Below the pieces are notes generated by a model. It was not told the origin of the DNA. It made no database searches and saw nothing but the letters and a program-made list of their open reading frames with translations. Below, piece after piece: positions 1-8,231 of a stretch of DNA of 11,274 nucleotides (position 1 is the stretch's first letter; each line of letters opens with the position of its first letter). The stretch comes from Bondarzewia mesenterica (Eukaryota; Basidiomycota; Agaricomycetes; Russulales; Bondarzewiaceae). The translations under genes were made by a program, and so were the position numbers. The stretch covers positions 1 to 11,274 of the forward strand of contig SGPL01000808.1 of assembly GCA_004802705.1 (NCBI GenBank), in the 5' to 3' direction.

Positions 1-1300
1 TCGGCCGGTCGGGCGGAAATGCTCGGTCGGTTCGTCCGCGAATCGTAATCATGATATGGGCGGGGGTGAATCCTTTGCAGACGACTTGAATGAGAACGGG
101 GTACTGTAAGCAGTAGAGTAGCCTTGTTGCTACGATCTGCTGAGGTTAAGCCTTTGTTCTACAGATTTGTTCAACACCTCGTTGGACTCTTCTCTCTTTC
201 CTCCATGCGCAGAACTTCAGGGCAGGCTGAATCCAGCTTTGCACTCGTCTGAGCATGCAGACAAAAGAGACGAGGGGCCACTGACGAGTTGCTTTAGGGC
301 AGGTCAGAGACACGTGCTGAGAACCAAAAAATAAAAACCACAGCACCCAGGATTCCCGCGTGGTCCCCCACCGTGGTACTAACTGGGCGGCACTCTGGTT
401 AACTGCGCAGATCGGACGGGATGCGGTGCTTTCAGAGTCCTATGGCCGTGGATAACATGTTTGACAGCAAACTCATCATATCCAGCTGTCACGTGCCCTC
501 GTCCCTTGTGCTTTGTGGACAGGTTTTAAGGGCTGCACATTTTCGACACCATCCGGACTCATCCTGGCACTCATCTGGCATGTGACCTACAGCTTATCTT
601 TTCTCAAACTCGAGCGAAAACATCAGCCCATTGTAAAAACGCGATATAGTGGACACGTATACTCACGCCTCAAGCGAAACGTGACATAGTGGGGCCAAAC
701 AGAGGCCACTTCCCTTTGTATGAGGGGAACACACTGAGGAGTCAAGGTGCATGACAGAGACAAAAAATGCGAGACAGCATCGACATGAGATGCAAAAAGG
801 GCAGCACGAGTGGGATTCAGACTTGGGAAGCACAGTACGTCTTCCTGAGCAATGGATGGCTCTCGATCAACAAGCATCGAGAGAGCCATCGGGCGCACGA
901 GACACCTTGCCTGTCTCTCGCCACTTGAGGGAGATGACCTCTCCCTCGGTGGTGGAGGCGGTGGGCATTGGTGGGCTTGTGGTGTGGTCGGCAAGAACGT
1001 GTTGAGGGCAGGTCGATTTAAAAGTGGAAAAGGGATGACGAGCATAGGGCGGGCACACTCGACGCTGAAGGACGAGTCCAGATGTTGTTGAACTTAGGGC
1101 AGGCGATGAGCCGGTCGTGTCGACCGATGTATCTGAATGACCCACTAGACATCTTTGTTGTGTCCGACTCTAAGGTCCTCGGGGATACTCGGCAGACATT
1201 GAAGACCGGCTGTCTGATTTATCGATAAGTAGCACTGCACCTCTGTCCTTGCCTGTCAGAAGGACGCCGAGTTCATTTCACCTGAGTTCATTTCATCACA
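1..1300. other. Gene-poor stretch, no supportable gene
   Basis: No open frame here has a convincing start, codon pattern or recognisable motif. The longest frames overlap each other on both strands and look like chance. The stretch does hold a cluster of three hairpins (855-947, listed separately) and four copies of the 8-mer AGGGCAGG at 219, 296, 1005 and 1096, spaced 77 nt and 91 nt within each pair. Two similar short phrases ending in ATAGTGG occur near 643-693. I see no tRNA, rRNA or terminal inverted repeats. Confidence 0.6.
855..947. repeat. Cluster of three successive inverted repeats
   Basis: Three hairpin-forming inverted repeats follow one another within 93 nt. The first pairs 855-867 with 876-890: 13 bp with a two-base GA bulge in the right arm and an 8-nt loop. 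The second pairs GAGACA (899-904) with TGTCTC (912-917). The third pairs GAGGGAGA (927-934) with TCTCCCTC (940-947), perfect 8 bp with a 5-nt loop. The arms are seen directly. A role as structured RNA, a protein-binding array or a replication hazard is only inference. All three arms share a GAGA/TCTC theme, so simple-sequence drift is an alternative. Confidence 0.7.
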
Positions 1301-1517
1301 AAACTTGTAGCAGGGTGCAGTCCCGACCGCATCCTCAAATTGCCCAGCTTTAAAGTTTAAAAAGCCCTACTGCAGTCGGAGCTTGCCAACTTCGAATCTG
1401 ATGACGACGACTTTGTGAAGCTCACTTTGTACATCTAGACGGTGTTCATGTGAGCGCTCGAAGAGAACGGTCTGATTTGTTGAAACAGAGGTCCTTCACA
1501 CATAAGGTCAGAGGGAC

Positions 1518-1690
1518 AGCAGCAAGCGCTTCTCAAATGCAGAAGAGAAGACTCAAAGGATGTAAAAAAGAACAAAAAAAAAGCGAAAAGTTGTGTGGGA
1601 AGAGCAGCAAGCGCTTCTCAAATGCAGAAGAAAAAGCCTCAAAGGATGTAGAAAGAACAAAAAAAGCGAAAAAAAAAAAAAAAAAAAAAA
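1518..1690. repeat. 85-bp tandem duplication ending in A22
   Basis: Two adjacent copies with an 85-bp period lie at 1518-1602 and from 1603 onward. The first 28 bases (starting AGCAGCAAGCGC) are identical; later positions differ mainly in the length of A-runs. The second copy ends in an uninterrupted run of 22 A at 1669-1690. Frames crossing the unit give a run of lysines, which explains the lysine-rich open frames here. The A-run could be a retroposition scar, but no target-site duplication was found. Replication slippage on an A-rich unit is enough to explain the pattern. Confidence 0.85.
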
Positions 1691-2672
1691 GAAAAAGGTT
1701 GCCACCAGAGCAACATCTACTCGGGCGATGGCGAACCTATCATCGCCTGACACGGTTCTTCTGCGGACTGATACTGAGGGTAAAGCGAGCTTTTGTTATG
1801 TTACATAAAAAGCAAAAGCGCAGAACAAAATGAGCCTGCGGGATGCTGTACACCGCACCGCATTGAGCTTACCGGGTTGTTTATCCACACAGATAAAATG
1901 GGACATGAAAGCACACATGGAGAGAAGCGCGTATGAGAGTAAATGCCCAAACTGAGAGCTGTTCGATATGCACTAAGTCTCCCAAGACACAGCAAAACAG
2001 ACCGTGCGCGTGAGAGCCTGAAAGTGTCACCACTATAATATCATGACACATGACCTAGACGATGCGCCGCGGCATACGTGCCCATGCTTGTGCTGGAGCC
2101 GAAGAAGAGCTTGTCGGACACAACGCTGGCAGACAAAGTGCCGCATCCGAAAGAAGGAAGGAAAAAAAAAACAAGCATAAGAAGAGCCTTAGCATCAAAC
2201 ACATGGTCGTCCAGGGTCCCACATGATGCCAGCAGCAGTACTCGGAGAACGAGAAGGCGTTATGGCATATGTACAAGCACTTACATCCAAGGAGTTTGGC
2301 GGAGAGAAATCAGAACATGGGGCAGCTGCACCGCATTCCAGTCCGCTGGGGCGGTCAGCCATAAGTACTTAAGTGGCGGCCCACTATTAGGGCCCACCGG
2401 ACTGGGCAATTCTGCTGCCACTGCAGCCGTGGGACTCCGTTACATCAACACAAGAATGTTTGGTGCCCCGAGCTGCCCCGAGTCGTCTTGAAGTTCGATC
2501 CACACAAGAAAACAGAAAAAGGTTCGTCATATAGGTATCACATCAGATATGCTCGTACGGAGACTGATTCTCCAAGCGCTCTGTAGCACAGTATGCACGC
2601 ATAGCACTGAGAAACATTGCCGACGCTGGTAGAAAGTGAAGTATAGCAACCCGTCAAATGTTCCGCGACCCC

Positions 2673-2702
2673 GAGTCAAAGATCCTCAGCGATCTTTGAT
2701 TC
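2673..2702. repeat. 12-bp hairpin
   Basis: GAGTCAAAGATC (2673-2684) pairs with GATCTTTGATTC (2691-2702) across the 6-nt loop CTCAGC. Eleven pairs are Watson-Crick and one is G-U if read as RNA. A T-run expected of a simple terminator does not follow, and the setting is eukaryotic. No function is assigned. Confidence 0.75.
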
Positions 2703-2824
2703 AGATGAAACCCGAGTACGCGCAGGATGTGATCGACTACATACCTATCGAGACAACTGTCGATGATGCCTGAAGAAGGTGAGTTCACAGCCTGTCAGCA
2801 TGACAGCTCACTGCGCAGCATTCG

Positions 2825-3139
2825 ATGCGAGAGGCTTCGCGAGGTGCGCATCTTATGATGGCTCGGGACTTGGGAGGTCGAGAATCCTATTATCCGAGTC
2901 CTGATACTACCACCAAATTGATAGTTTGGGAGGTAAGAAAGTGCCAGCTTAGATTTTGTTTGCATGGTTCTTGTGCGTTCCAGATATTCATTCTTCAATC
3001 ACTTAGTAGGTTCGCGCGTTCACCGGCGGGTCGTATTGGCTTGACCCTATTCCATGCATCAGCGGCGGGACTGCAAATCACATTGGAATGTACTTATGGC
3101 CACTCAGGTGCCTCTCTCTGTGCCACAGTCACAGCCTAA
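2825..3139 (+). CDS. Weak ORF with an intron-like segment
   Basis: This frame opens at an ATG (2825; further in-frame ATGs at 2855 and 2858) and runs 104 codons to TAA. Inside it, 2933-2983 (51 nt) has the shape of a basidiomycete intron: GGAG before GTAAGA at the 5' end and a T-rich stretch ending GTTCCAG at the 3' end. Its length is a multiple of three, so spliced and unspliced messages would both stay open, giving 87 or 104 residues. The spliced exons would encode segments such as ESYYPSPDTTTKLIVWE and LFHASAAGLQITLECTYG. No domain, signal peptide or family is recognised. No TATA box is evident upstream. A second GTGAGT...GCGCAG pair at 2779-2818 is only 40 nt and leads into a stop-interrupted frame. 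It may be a real short gene, part of the decayed material to its left, or chance. Confidence 0.2.
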   Translation: MREASRGAHLMMARDLGGRESYYPSPDTTTKLIVWEVRKCQLRFCLHGSCAFQIFILQSLSRFARSPAGRIGLTLFHASAAGLQITLECTYGHSGASLCATVTA

Positions 3140-3783
3140 CTGTCATGTCAGACGTGCCTTCAAATCTTGGCAGGACAATCCGAGCATGTGTGCATCAGGG
3201 AATGCCAAATTGACAGCAGGACCTGACTTGCATATATGTACATCCCAGTACGGCAACGAGTTCCTTTCGCTGAGCTGAGCGTCCACCACGTCGGCCCATA
3301 ATTGATGTTTTCTTTTAGAAATGCGTATTAGATCGTTTTGGAAAGTTCAGTCCGTCGAGGTGTGGGACGCGGCAGGCAGGGTGAGCTTTTCGGCGACGCG
3401 ATAGACCACTCCCATGTCACGACCGAAGGATTGGGAAGGATCATTGCGCCCAGATGGATCAGATGCATCGATGCTGGGAAGGTATCGACCGTATTGTCGA
3501 GGTTACGCGTGGAAGTCCGAACGTTTTTTGTTGCCATAGGCGGCAAGGTAGCAACGCCGCACTGAACGAATACAGTCGCGTTCGCGAATTCGTCAACGTA
3601 CTGAAGAAATCGACCTGTGCGAGAACGCCGGCGGACCGTGCAACAGAGCTCGTACCGGTGAACGTTCAAGACGCACGTTGGGACCGAGGGTTACCATTCA
3701 CAAGCAGGGCGTAAAGAAGCCTTTTGGCGCACTATCTCCGCGATCTCCAATAGCAAACCCGCGAAGGAAAGCGCATCTGGTAA

Positions 3784-4653
3784 TTAACAACTCTCGAGAT
3801 ACAAATGTCGCGACGATCTCTGCATGGTAGCCGCCGGCACCAACCGTGAGCTGAACTTGAGCCTGGAGCCATCTGTGTATCCACAGCACATACGTGCCCT
3901 ATACCGGTAGGATCCCTCACACCACGATAAGTAGCAAGGTTTTGGGAAAAGCCGGGTATCGATGGGAGGCGGACGACCGTCGGTGAAAGGGTCAGCCCGT
4001 GCCAGATATTTGACTTGCACATACTTATCGGTCTCGTGAACATCTGCCCCTGCGCCGTCCTTCCAAAAAAAGAACACGGTCCTGAGTAACAAAAGACTGT
4101 GGTGCTTCGCAACGATGGCGTCACCGTGCTTCCCATGCGAGCAGGTGAGTCCACCCGCAGCCACTTCAAGAAGCCGTCGAAACCATCGAGAAGCACAAAG
4201 AAAGGGCGACGCCCCTCCGACCGCAATCATGATCAGATCGCGGTTCCCAGCCATGCTATAATTGTATGACTCAGTCACTGGACGAGTACAATACTGTACT
4301 AGGATGTCGGACTGCTGTGGCATGGAACGTACCGAGACGCAGGCTTCCCATCGCGCTGCCAAGTCAGGAAAGTGGGTGCACAACGTTCGCATAAGGAAAC
4401 AGGTTGAAAAAAGAGCGACGCAAAACCTTCGGCCTTCGATTCCGCACGTATCGCACCGATACGGGAAGAGAACACTACGCAAGGAGAATCCGAAGCGACG
4501 AGGACGGAGGACAGGGCGAGGGAGGCGCTCGCGTTTCGATTCGGGTGGTATCGGGCGTACGAGCATCAGAAAATGTGGGCGGCTGGTCCGCGTTTCACCT
4601 CCACCAGATAGGAACGAAGTGAGCAGGACAGACACCGTCACGGTTACGGGCAT
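3784..4653 (-). CDS. Long unrecognised ORF, possible pseudogene
   Basis: This is the longest open frame in the window: 289 codons from an ATG (second ATG at about 4260, starting MAGNRDLIMIAVGG) to TAA. I do not recognise the protein. The N-terminal third is basic (Arg/Pro-rich). The middle has a short hydrophobic stretch after MAGNRD. The later part (WKDGAGADVHETDKYV, then PPPIDTRLFPKPCYLSW) reads like a folded protein. Downstream on the same strand, frames at 3698-3889 and 3328-3669 continue in other registers, which would fit a frameshifted or intron-containing gene running to about 3330. Against this, the opposite strand also carries a 255-codon open frame over part of the same DNA, so one or both are shadows. 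No promoter signal was found upstream. Confidence 0.2.
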   Translation of the reverse strand: MPVTVTVSVLLTSFLSGGGETRTSRPHFLMLVRPIPPESKRERLPRPVLRPRRFGFSLRSVLFPYRCDTCGIEGRRFCVALFSTCFLMRTLCTHFPDLAARWEACVSVRSMPQQSDILVQYCTRPVTESYNYSMAGNRDLIMIAVGGASPFLCASRWFRRLLEVAAGGLTCSHGKHGDAIVAKHHSLLLLRTVFFFWKDGAGADVHETDKYVQVKYLARADPFTDGRPPPIDTRLFPKPCYLSWCEGSYRYRARMCCGYTDGSRLKFSSRLVPAATMQRSSRHLYLESC

Positions 4654-4850
4654 TCACGGGCATCCCAATGCGATCGCGGTGACCGTAACTCACCAGCGCC
4701 AATACCGTACAAATCAATCCAGACACGCCTGCTGCATCACCATCCCCATCATTTCGACTCCAGCGTGCGCATCCCGACCCAAGGTACCCAAACCCAGCTG
4801 CGTGTCAACTTGTATATTTCGAAACACCTTCGGATGTCGGATTGCCGTGG
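4302..4850 (+). repeat. 19-bp imperfect direct repeat pair
   Basis: GGATGTCGGACTGCTGTGG at 4302-4320 recurs as GGATGTCGGATTGCCGTGG at 4832-4850, with 17 of 19 positions identical and both differences C/T transitions. The pair is 530 bp apart inside the open-frame-rich stretch. It may be the ends of a small insertion, a repeated protein motif or chance. Nothing else near the two copies matches at a glance. Confidence 0.5.
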
Positions 4851-5799
4851 GTTTCGGAAGTGAAAAAAAAGGACACCAGAAGTCGACGTCTCCAGCCAGA
4901 GGTGTCTTGGCCGAAGAGGTTGATGCATGCTGTCCGATTGTCTTCGGGGCCCCATGCGACAGAAACGAACATACCACACTGACAGTCGAAAGTCCTGTTT
5001 CACTTGGGGACAGCGTCGAAATTATCTAACGAAGTTGCAAAACACCAACACTTGCCTCCAGAACCTGTCGTGGTCATAAAACCTCCACGAAATTCGCTCG
5101 AGCATCTCCAACAGATCTTGGCCTTCTCATTAGTACACTCGCATATTTTTAACCTACGCGGATCGACGCCACGACAGCGTCTTCTGGGCGTAACACCCCT
5201 GGCTTCAAGCGCATCGGAAATTCGACAAACTCCGTTACCCGTCTGAGAACGGAAATGACGAGACTCACAGTACGTTTTGGGGGGCGCTCTGGGGGTCGTA
5301 TGTAGATGCCGAGCAGATACGAGTTGTTTGAAGCCGTGGCTGACGATGACGATCCGAGGGCTGCAAGACGCGTAAGGAGAATGCTGTGCATCGAGCGAGG
5401 CTCCGGCCGCACACGCCCATCCCGAATAGTCGACGTCGAGAAAACACTTTGGACCTTCGATGCTATGCACGCGTGTAATCGAGCTGGGGCGCAGATGGGA
5501 TCCTGTCAAGCTCGACTCGAAGGAGCGATGTGCCAGCATCTGGCATAGCCCCAGAGCCGATGAAGTGTGAATATGAACGGGGCTGCATGCGGTTTGTGGT
5601 TCAATATTAATGGGACCGGGAGAACACTGGAACAACCTGGAATATGAATCAGGGCAATGTGAGGGCAAAGAGGGGCAATGTGCGTGAAGGAAGCTGAAGT
5701 CTTTTTTCGAGAGCGAGATTCCGACGGAAGCAAAAAAAGGAAGAGAGATCAGGCACGCGGTCACACCCATGTCACGCATCGTCAACTTACTTCCGAGCT

Positions 5800-6530
5800 C
5801 ATTGCGTCATCGCTGGATCCTGGTCCGTTATGGAAATGCGTGAAGGCTCGAAAAGCAGACTGCTGAGGCAAGATGATTGCTGAGATACCTCGGGGCCCTA
5901 GTGACCGCGCCGTGTCAATAATTCAATGACCCAGCGGGTCCCGAACTGTCCCGAGCGGCGGCACAGACGCAGACAAGCAAGAAGCATGTCAGCGGCGTCG
6001 TTCCTGGCCCAGAAGTTCAGTCAGTGTATTCTTCAACTGAAGGAACCGTACTCGCGTACGTTGCGCGGGAGGAGGGAATTCGGGGGGAGAGAGGGGGGAG
6101 CCGTCATGATGGCATTCGGACTTCCGAGAACGAAAACTCGTTGCCAAAAGCCGACGCCGACCCCGAGCCTGTCGGAGTCGGGGGACGCGCACGGTGCGCA
6201 TCAGCGTAACTTGAATGAGTCTGAGAGAAGAGAGGAATGTCGTTGTCACAATACATACCCACTCGCATGTGATCCGGAAAACAACAGTTGAACGTTGAAT
6301 ACTCGCCGCAGGATCATCGTTCGCCGGGTTGTCTGTTCGGCAAGTAACCGAATTGACAACTGACAGTGACAACACCTAATTGAAACCACTGTCGGTGTCC
6401 TATTGATTTGATTTTGAATGGCGGGCGTAATCTGCAAGACAGCAATTCTATCAGCAAAGTCAGAGACGACGATGCCATCTGTGGCATCGCTATGAGGACC
6501 CAAGCACCGTGACACCCGACGCGAGTTCGA
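5800..6530. other. No clear gene
   Basis: A 121-codon + strand frame (5926-6291) is open but has no recognisable motif, and its middle is a G-run tract. I do not call it. Just upstream, GGGCAATGTG occurs twice (5652-5661 and 5673-5682). The only strong structural signal is the G-quadruplex motif listed separately. Confidence 0.5.
6067..6098 (+). other. G-quadruplex motif
   Basis: Four G-runs lie on the + strand: GGG (6067-6069), GGG (6074-6076), G6 (6082-6087) and G6 (6093-6098), separated by loops of 4, 5 and 5 nt. This satisfies the canonical G3+N1-7 pattern. It lies about 440 nt upstream of the TATA box of the small gene model at 6612-6997, on the same strand as that gene. A regulatory role is inference. 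Confidence 0.7.
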
Positions 6531-6537
6531 CGGTGAG

Positions 6538-6545
6538 TATAAATA
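6538..6545 (+). promoter_or_regulatory. TATA box of small gene model
   Basis: TATAAATA matches the classical TATA consensus. It lies 67 nt upstream of the ATG at 6612. A plausible initiation zone (CATCAGTCAAGCACTGC, about 6560-6576) follows roughly 20-40 nt downstream. The short leader then turns pyrimidine-rich (CATCTATCTATCTGTCTG), and there is no ATG between box and start. This arrangement supports the gene model that follows, although TATA-like words also occur by chance. Confidence 0.5.
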
Positions 6546-6611
6546 CAAGTATCGTGCACATCAGTCAAGCACTGCAGCCATCTATCTATCTGTCTGTTAG
6601 TAGTATCTTGC

Positions 6612-6997
6612 ATGGGCATCACCGAACAGCACCGAACCCACGCAATGCCACCAGGGTCGGGTCTCTTAGTATGTCGGGTGACGTGCAGGGCCGCTGATGC
6701 CCATGCACTAAATCATCCTTAGAAGTTAGGCGGGATCGCGATTCGTCTCGAAGCGCTTCAAGTTCAGAAAATGTCTGATGGAACGGCATCAATTTATTTC
6801 TCCAGCACGCTCTCCGGTTCATATTATTATTACTCGGTACGTATGTGCAACCAGGGTGCTTAGCTTAGGCTTGCCTTCCGTCCCTACAGCCGTCCGGAGC
6901 CGTCTCGAGCAAGCACGGGCGACGAGCACTCTCAGTATCTAGTCGACGTCCTTCTCGAGTTTCGAATAGAACCTGGTTCACGACAGTAGCAAGTTAA
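6612..6997 (+). CDS. Hidden small three-exon gene, 92 residues, unknown function
   Basis: The model is exon 1 at 6612-6668, intron 6669-6722 (54 nt, GTATGT...CCTTAG), exon 2 at 6723-6836, intron 6837-6889 (53 nt, GTACGT...GTCCCTACAG) and exon 3 at 6890-6997 ending in TAA. Exons hold 19, 38 and 35 codons plus stop, and both introns fall in phase 0. Possible branch sites are CTGAT and CTAAA in intron 1 and CTTAG in intron 2. Unspliced RNA stops at the TAG ending intron 1, so no long single frame reveals this gene. Retaining intron 2 would add eight residues and stop.

The protein starts MGITEQHRTHAMPPG. Exon 2 includes KLGGIAIRLEALQVQKMSDG and ends in a tyrosine run (SGSYYYYS). Exon 3 is basic and Ser/Arg-rich (SVSSRRPSRVSNRTW). 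No signal peptide, membrane segment or family is recognised. A TATA box at 6538 and an ATG-free leader precede it. Two introns of typical length joining into one frame make chance less likely but do not exclude it. Confidence 0.38.
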
Positions 6998-7257
6998 CAT
7001 CTCATTCGGGCCGCGTTTGGTAGCACCAGCCACTGCGCAGAGCACACCTGTCCCTCCCAATCCACTTCGCTCATTCGCTCGTTTCAATGATATCTACATG
7101 CAAAAAAACAGGGGAACGACCCTTGGTTTTCTTTCGGCATTCATAGAATTATAAGAAAGTGGGGCGGGGCCCTTAAGTTTAAATTCGAATCCGTCGCGAG
7201 GGCACCGAATTAGGCGACACGCCTTAGCCGCCTCATATGTAGGTACGTACGGGCCAT

Positions 7258-7275
7258 GGCTAGCCCCTGCTAGCC
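7258..7275. repeat. Perfect 7-bp inverted repeat, 4-nt loop
   Basis: GGCTAGC (7258-7264) and GCTAGCC (7269-7275) flank CCCT. It is a perfect short hairpin or dyad binding site. No adjacent gene gives it a role. Confidence 0.6.
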
Positions 7276-7440
7276 CTCGTCGATGCATCCTGCGACATAA
7301 GCCATATTGCACTTGTCCCATGATGGCTACGCGCGGGAGGGCTTTCCTTGATCCTACTCTCATGTTACATGTACTCGTTATGCACATGGTGCTGAAGGCC
7401 GGCCAGAACTCGCTCGGTCCATTCATTTTTTTTGGGTGTT

Positions 7441-7483
7441 TTTATTTATTTATTTAATATCCGTCGTGAATGTGAATGTGAAT
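7441..7483. repeat. Microsatellites (TTTA)4 and (GTGAAT)3
   Basis: Four TTTA units at 7441-7456 are followed nine bases later by three GTGAAT units at 7466-7483. A further tandem triplet, (AAAGCC)3, lies at 7557-7574. These are simple-sequence repeats seen directly, with no coding frame across them. Confidence 0.85.
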
Positions 7484-8041
7484 AGACTTACAGCCCCGTC
7501 CGCATCGAAAGAGTTTTGGCGAGTTCGCTTGGGGATAATATGATATGGTGAACGGTAAAGCCAAAGCCAAAGCCGACGCTCCGGGGCGGTCTGTATGAGA
7601 ACGGAGTGAACGGAGTCGCAGGTTCATTCATGCTCGACACGCACGGATCCATCATGTGGGTAAAAGTTACACACTGTAATGGACGGCTGCGTCGATATGC
7701 AGAATCACCGGAGAAGGAGAACCTGTCGTTTCGACCTTCCTTACCGACCGAAAGAAACACGATGCGATACGATACGATGGTCCCGAGGACTTAACTTACT
7801 GTACAAGGTGTGCGCGAGCACCGATCCCATCCCTATGATTGCGATCGACGAGACGCGAGAAGGAGAAACGCTCAGACTGCGTGGGGCGTCGGACGTCGTG
7901 AATAAACAATTAATAAATCGTCGAGGGAGGCAAAGGGAACGACGGCAGAGAGGGGGTCATCGGAACCCTAGCATAGGCGGGGCGATCGTCGAAGTCTGTG
8001 GGACGGGGAGGGAGGGCCCGTCCCACGAATCGAGCGCTGAT

Positions 8042-8061
8042 ACTCACTCACTCACTCACTC
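8042..8061. repeat. Microsatellite (ACTC)5
   Basis: Five ACTC units. Read on the - strand they give repeated GAGT, and therefore several overlapping GTGAGT words that mimic 5' splice sites. Splice-site predictions here should be discounted. Confidence 0.9.
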
Positions 8062-8231
8062 TTTGCTATGGGGGGACCACGGCAGTGAAGGTCCAGTTCC
8101 GAGTGGGGAGAGGTTTCGTTTCTCGCTCTGGATCCTATCCCTATCCTGTTCCTGTGCTGCGGATGCGATGCCCATGGGAATGAGGGAGGAGGTGGAGGTG
8201 GAGCGGTGGGTGCGCCCTTCGAGCTCGGGGC

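Larger units (their letters stand above)
1300..2790 (+). other. Coding-like fragments, possible decayed gene
   Basis: Several short + strand stretches read like protein but cannot be joined. One at about 1362-1439 ends in an acidic segment (FESDDDDFVKLTLYI, stop). One at about 1693-1808, after the poly-A tract, includes MANLSSPDTVLL. One starts at the ATG at 2061 and gives about 54 lysine-rich residues; the same frame after its stop includes YSENEKALWHMYKHLHPRSL. One at about 2710-2775 reads MKPEYAQDVIDYIPIETTVDDA, stop. None matches a family I recognise, and codon-like appearance is weak evidence. They may be remnants of one degraded gene or mobile element, exons of an unrecognised gene, or chance. 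Confidence 0.2.
3300..5800. other. Dense long open frames on both strands, strand unresolved
   Basis: This 2.5-kb stretch is poor in stop codons on both strands. Open frames include - 3328-3669, - 3784-4653 (289 codons), + 4262-5029 (first ATG at 4304), - 4714-4977, + 5004-5246, - 5000-5785 (first ATG at 5779) and + 5306-5548. Several read like protein, for example FLQYVDEFANATVF in the first and VEKTLWTFDAMH in the last. Adjacent frames on one strand often switch register. That fits a frameshifted old gene or element, or unrecognised introns. No transposase, reverse transcriptase, helicase or integrase motif was recognised. A 19-bp near-repeat occurs at 4302-4320 and 4832-4850. Confidence 0.35.
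7000..8000. other. Gene-free stretch with short repeats
   Basis: No convincing gene. A 110-codon - strand frame (7094-7426) is open but unrecognised and its start is a non-ATG codon. The stretch holds a perfect inverted repeat (7258-7275) and short tandem repeats: (TTTA)4 at 7441-7456, (GTGAAT)3 at 7466-7483 and (AAAGCC)3 at 7557-7574. An AATAAA at about 7901 followed by AATAAATCG could be a + strand polyadenylation signal, but no gene close upstream uses it obviously. Confidence 0.5.

Noticed and set aside
1388..1402. tRNA-like word TTCGAATC
   Set aside because: No T-stem pairing and no cloverleaf; the bases fit better as part of a coding-like fragment.
1450..1833. Lysine-rich plus-strand frame
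   Set aside because: The lysines come from the A-rich tandem duplication and A22 run, and the start is a non-ATG codon.
2779..2818. GTGAGT...GCGCAG as a plus-strand intron
   Set aside because: Only 40 nt, and the upstream frame it would join has a stop five codons before the donor.
5270..5305. GTACGT...TGTAG as a plus-strand intron before the ATG at 5306
   Set aside because: At 36 nt it is shorter than plausible fungal introns and has no clear branch point.
8035..8066. Repeated GTGAGT donors on the minus strand
   Set aside because: They are a by-product of the (ACTC)5 microsatellite.
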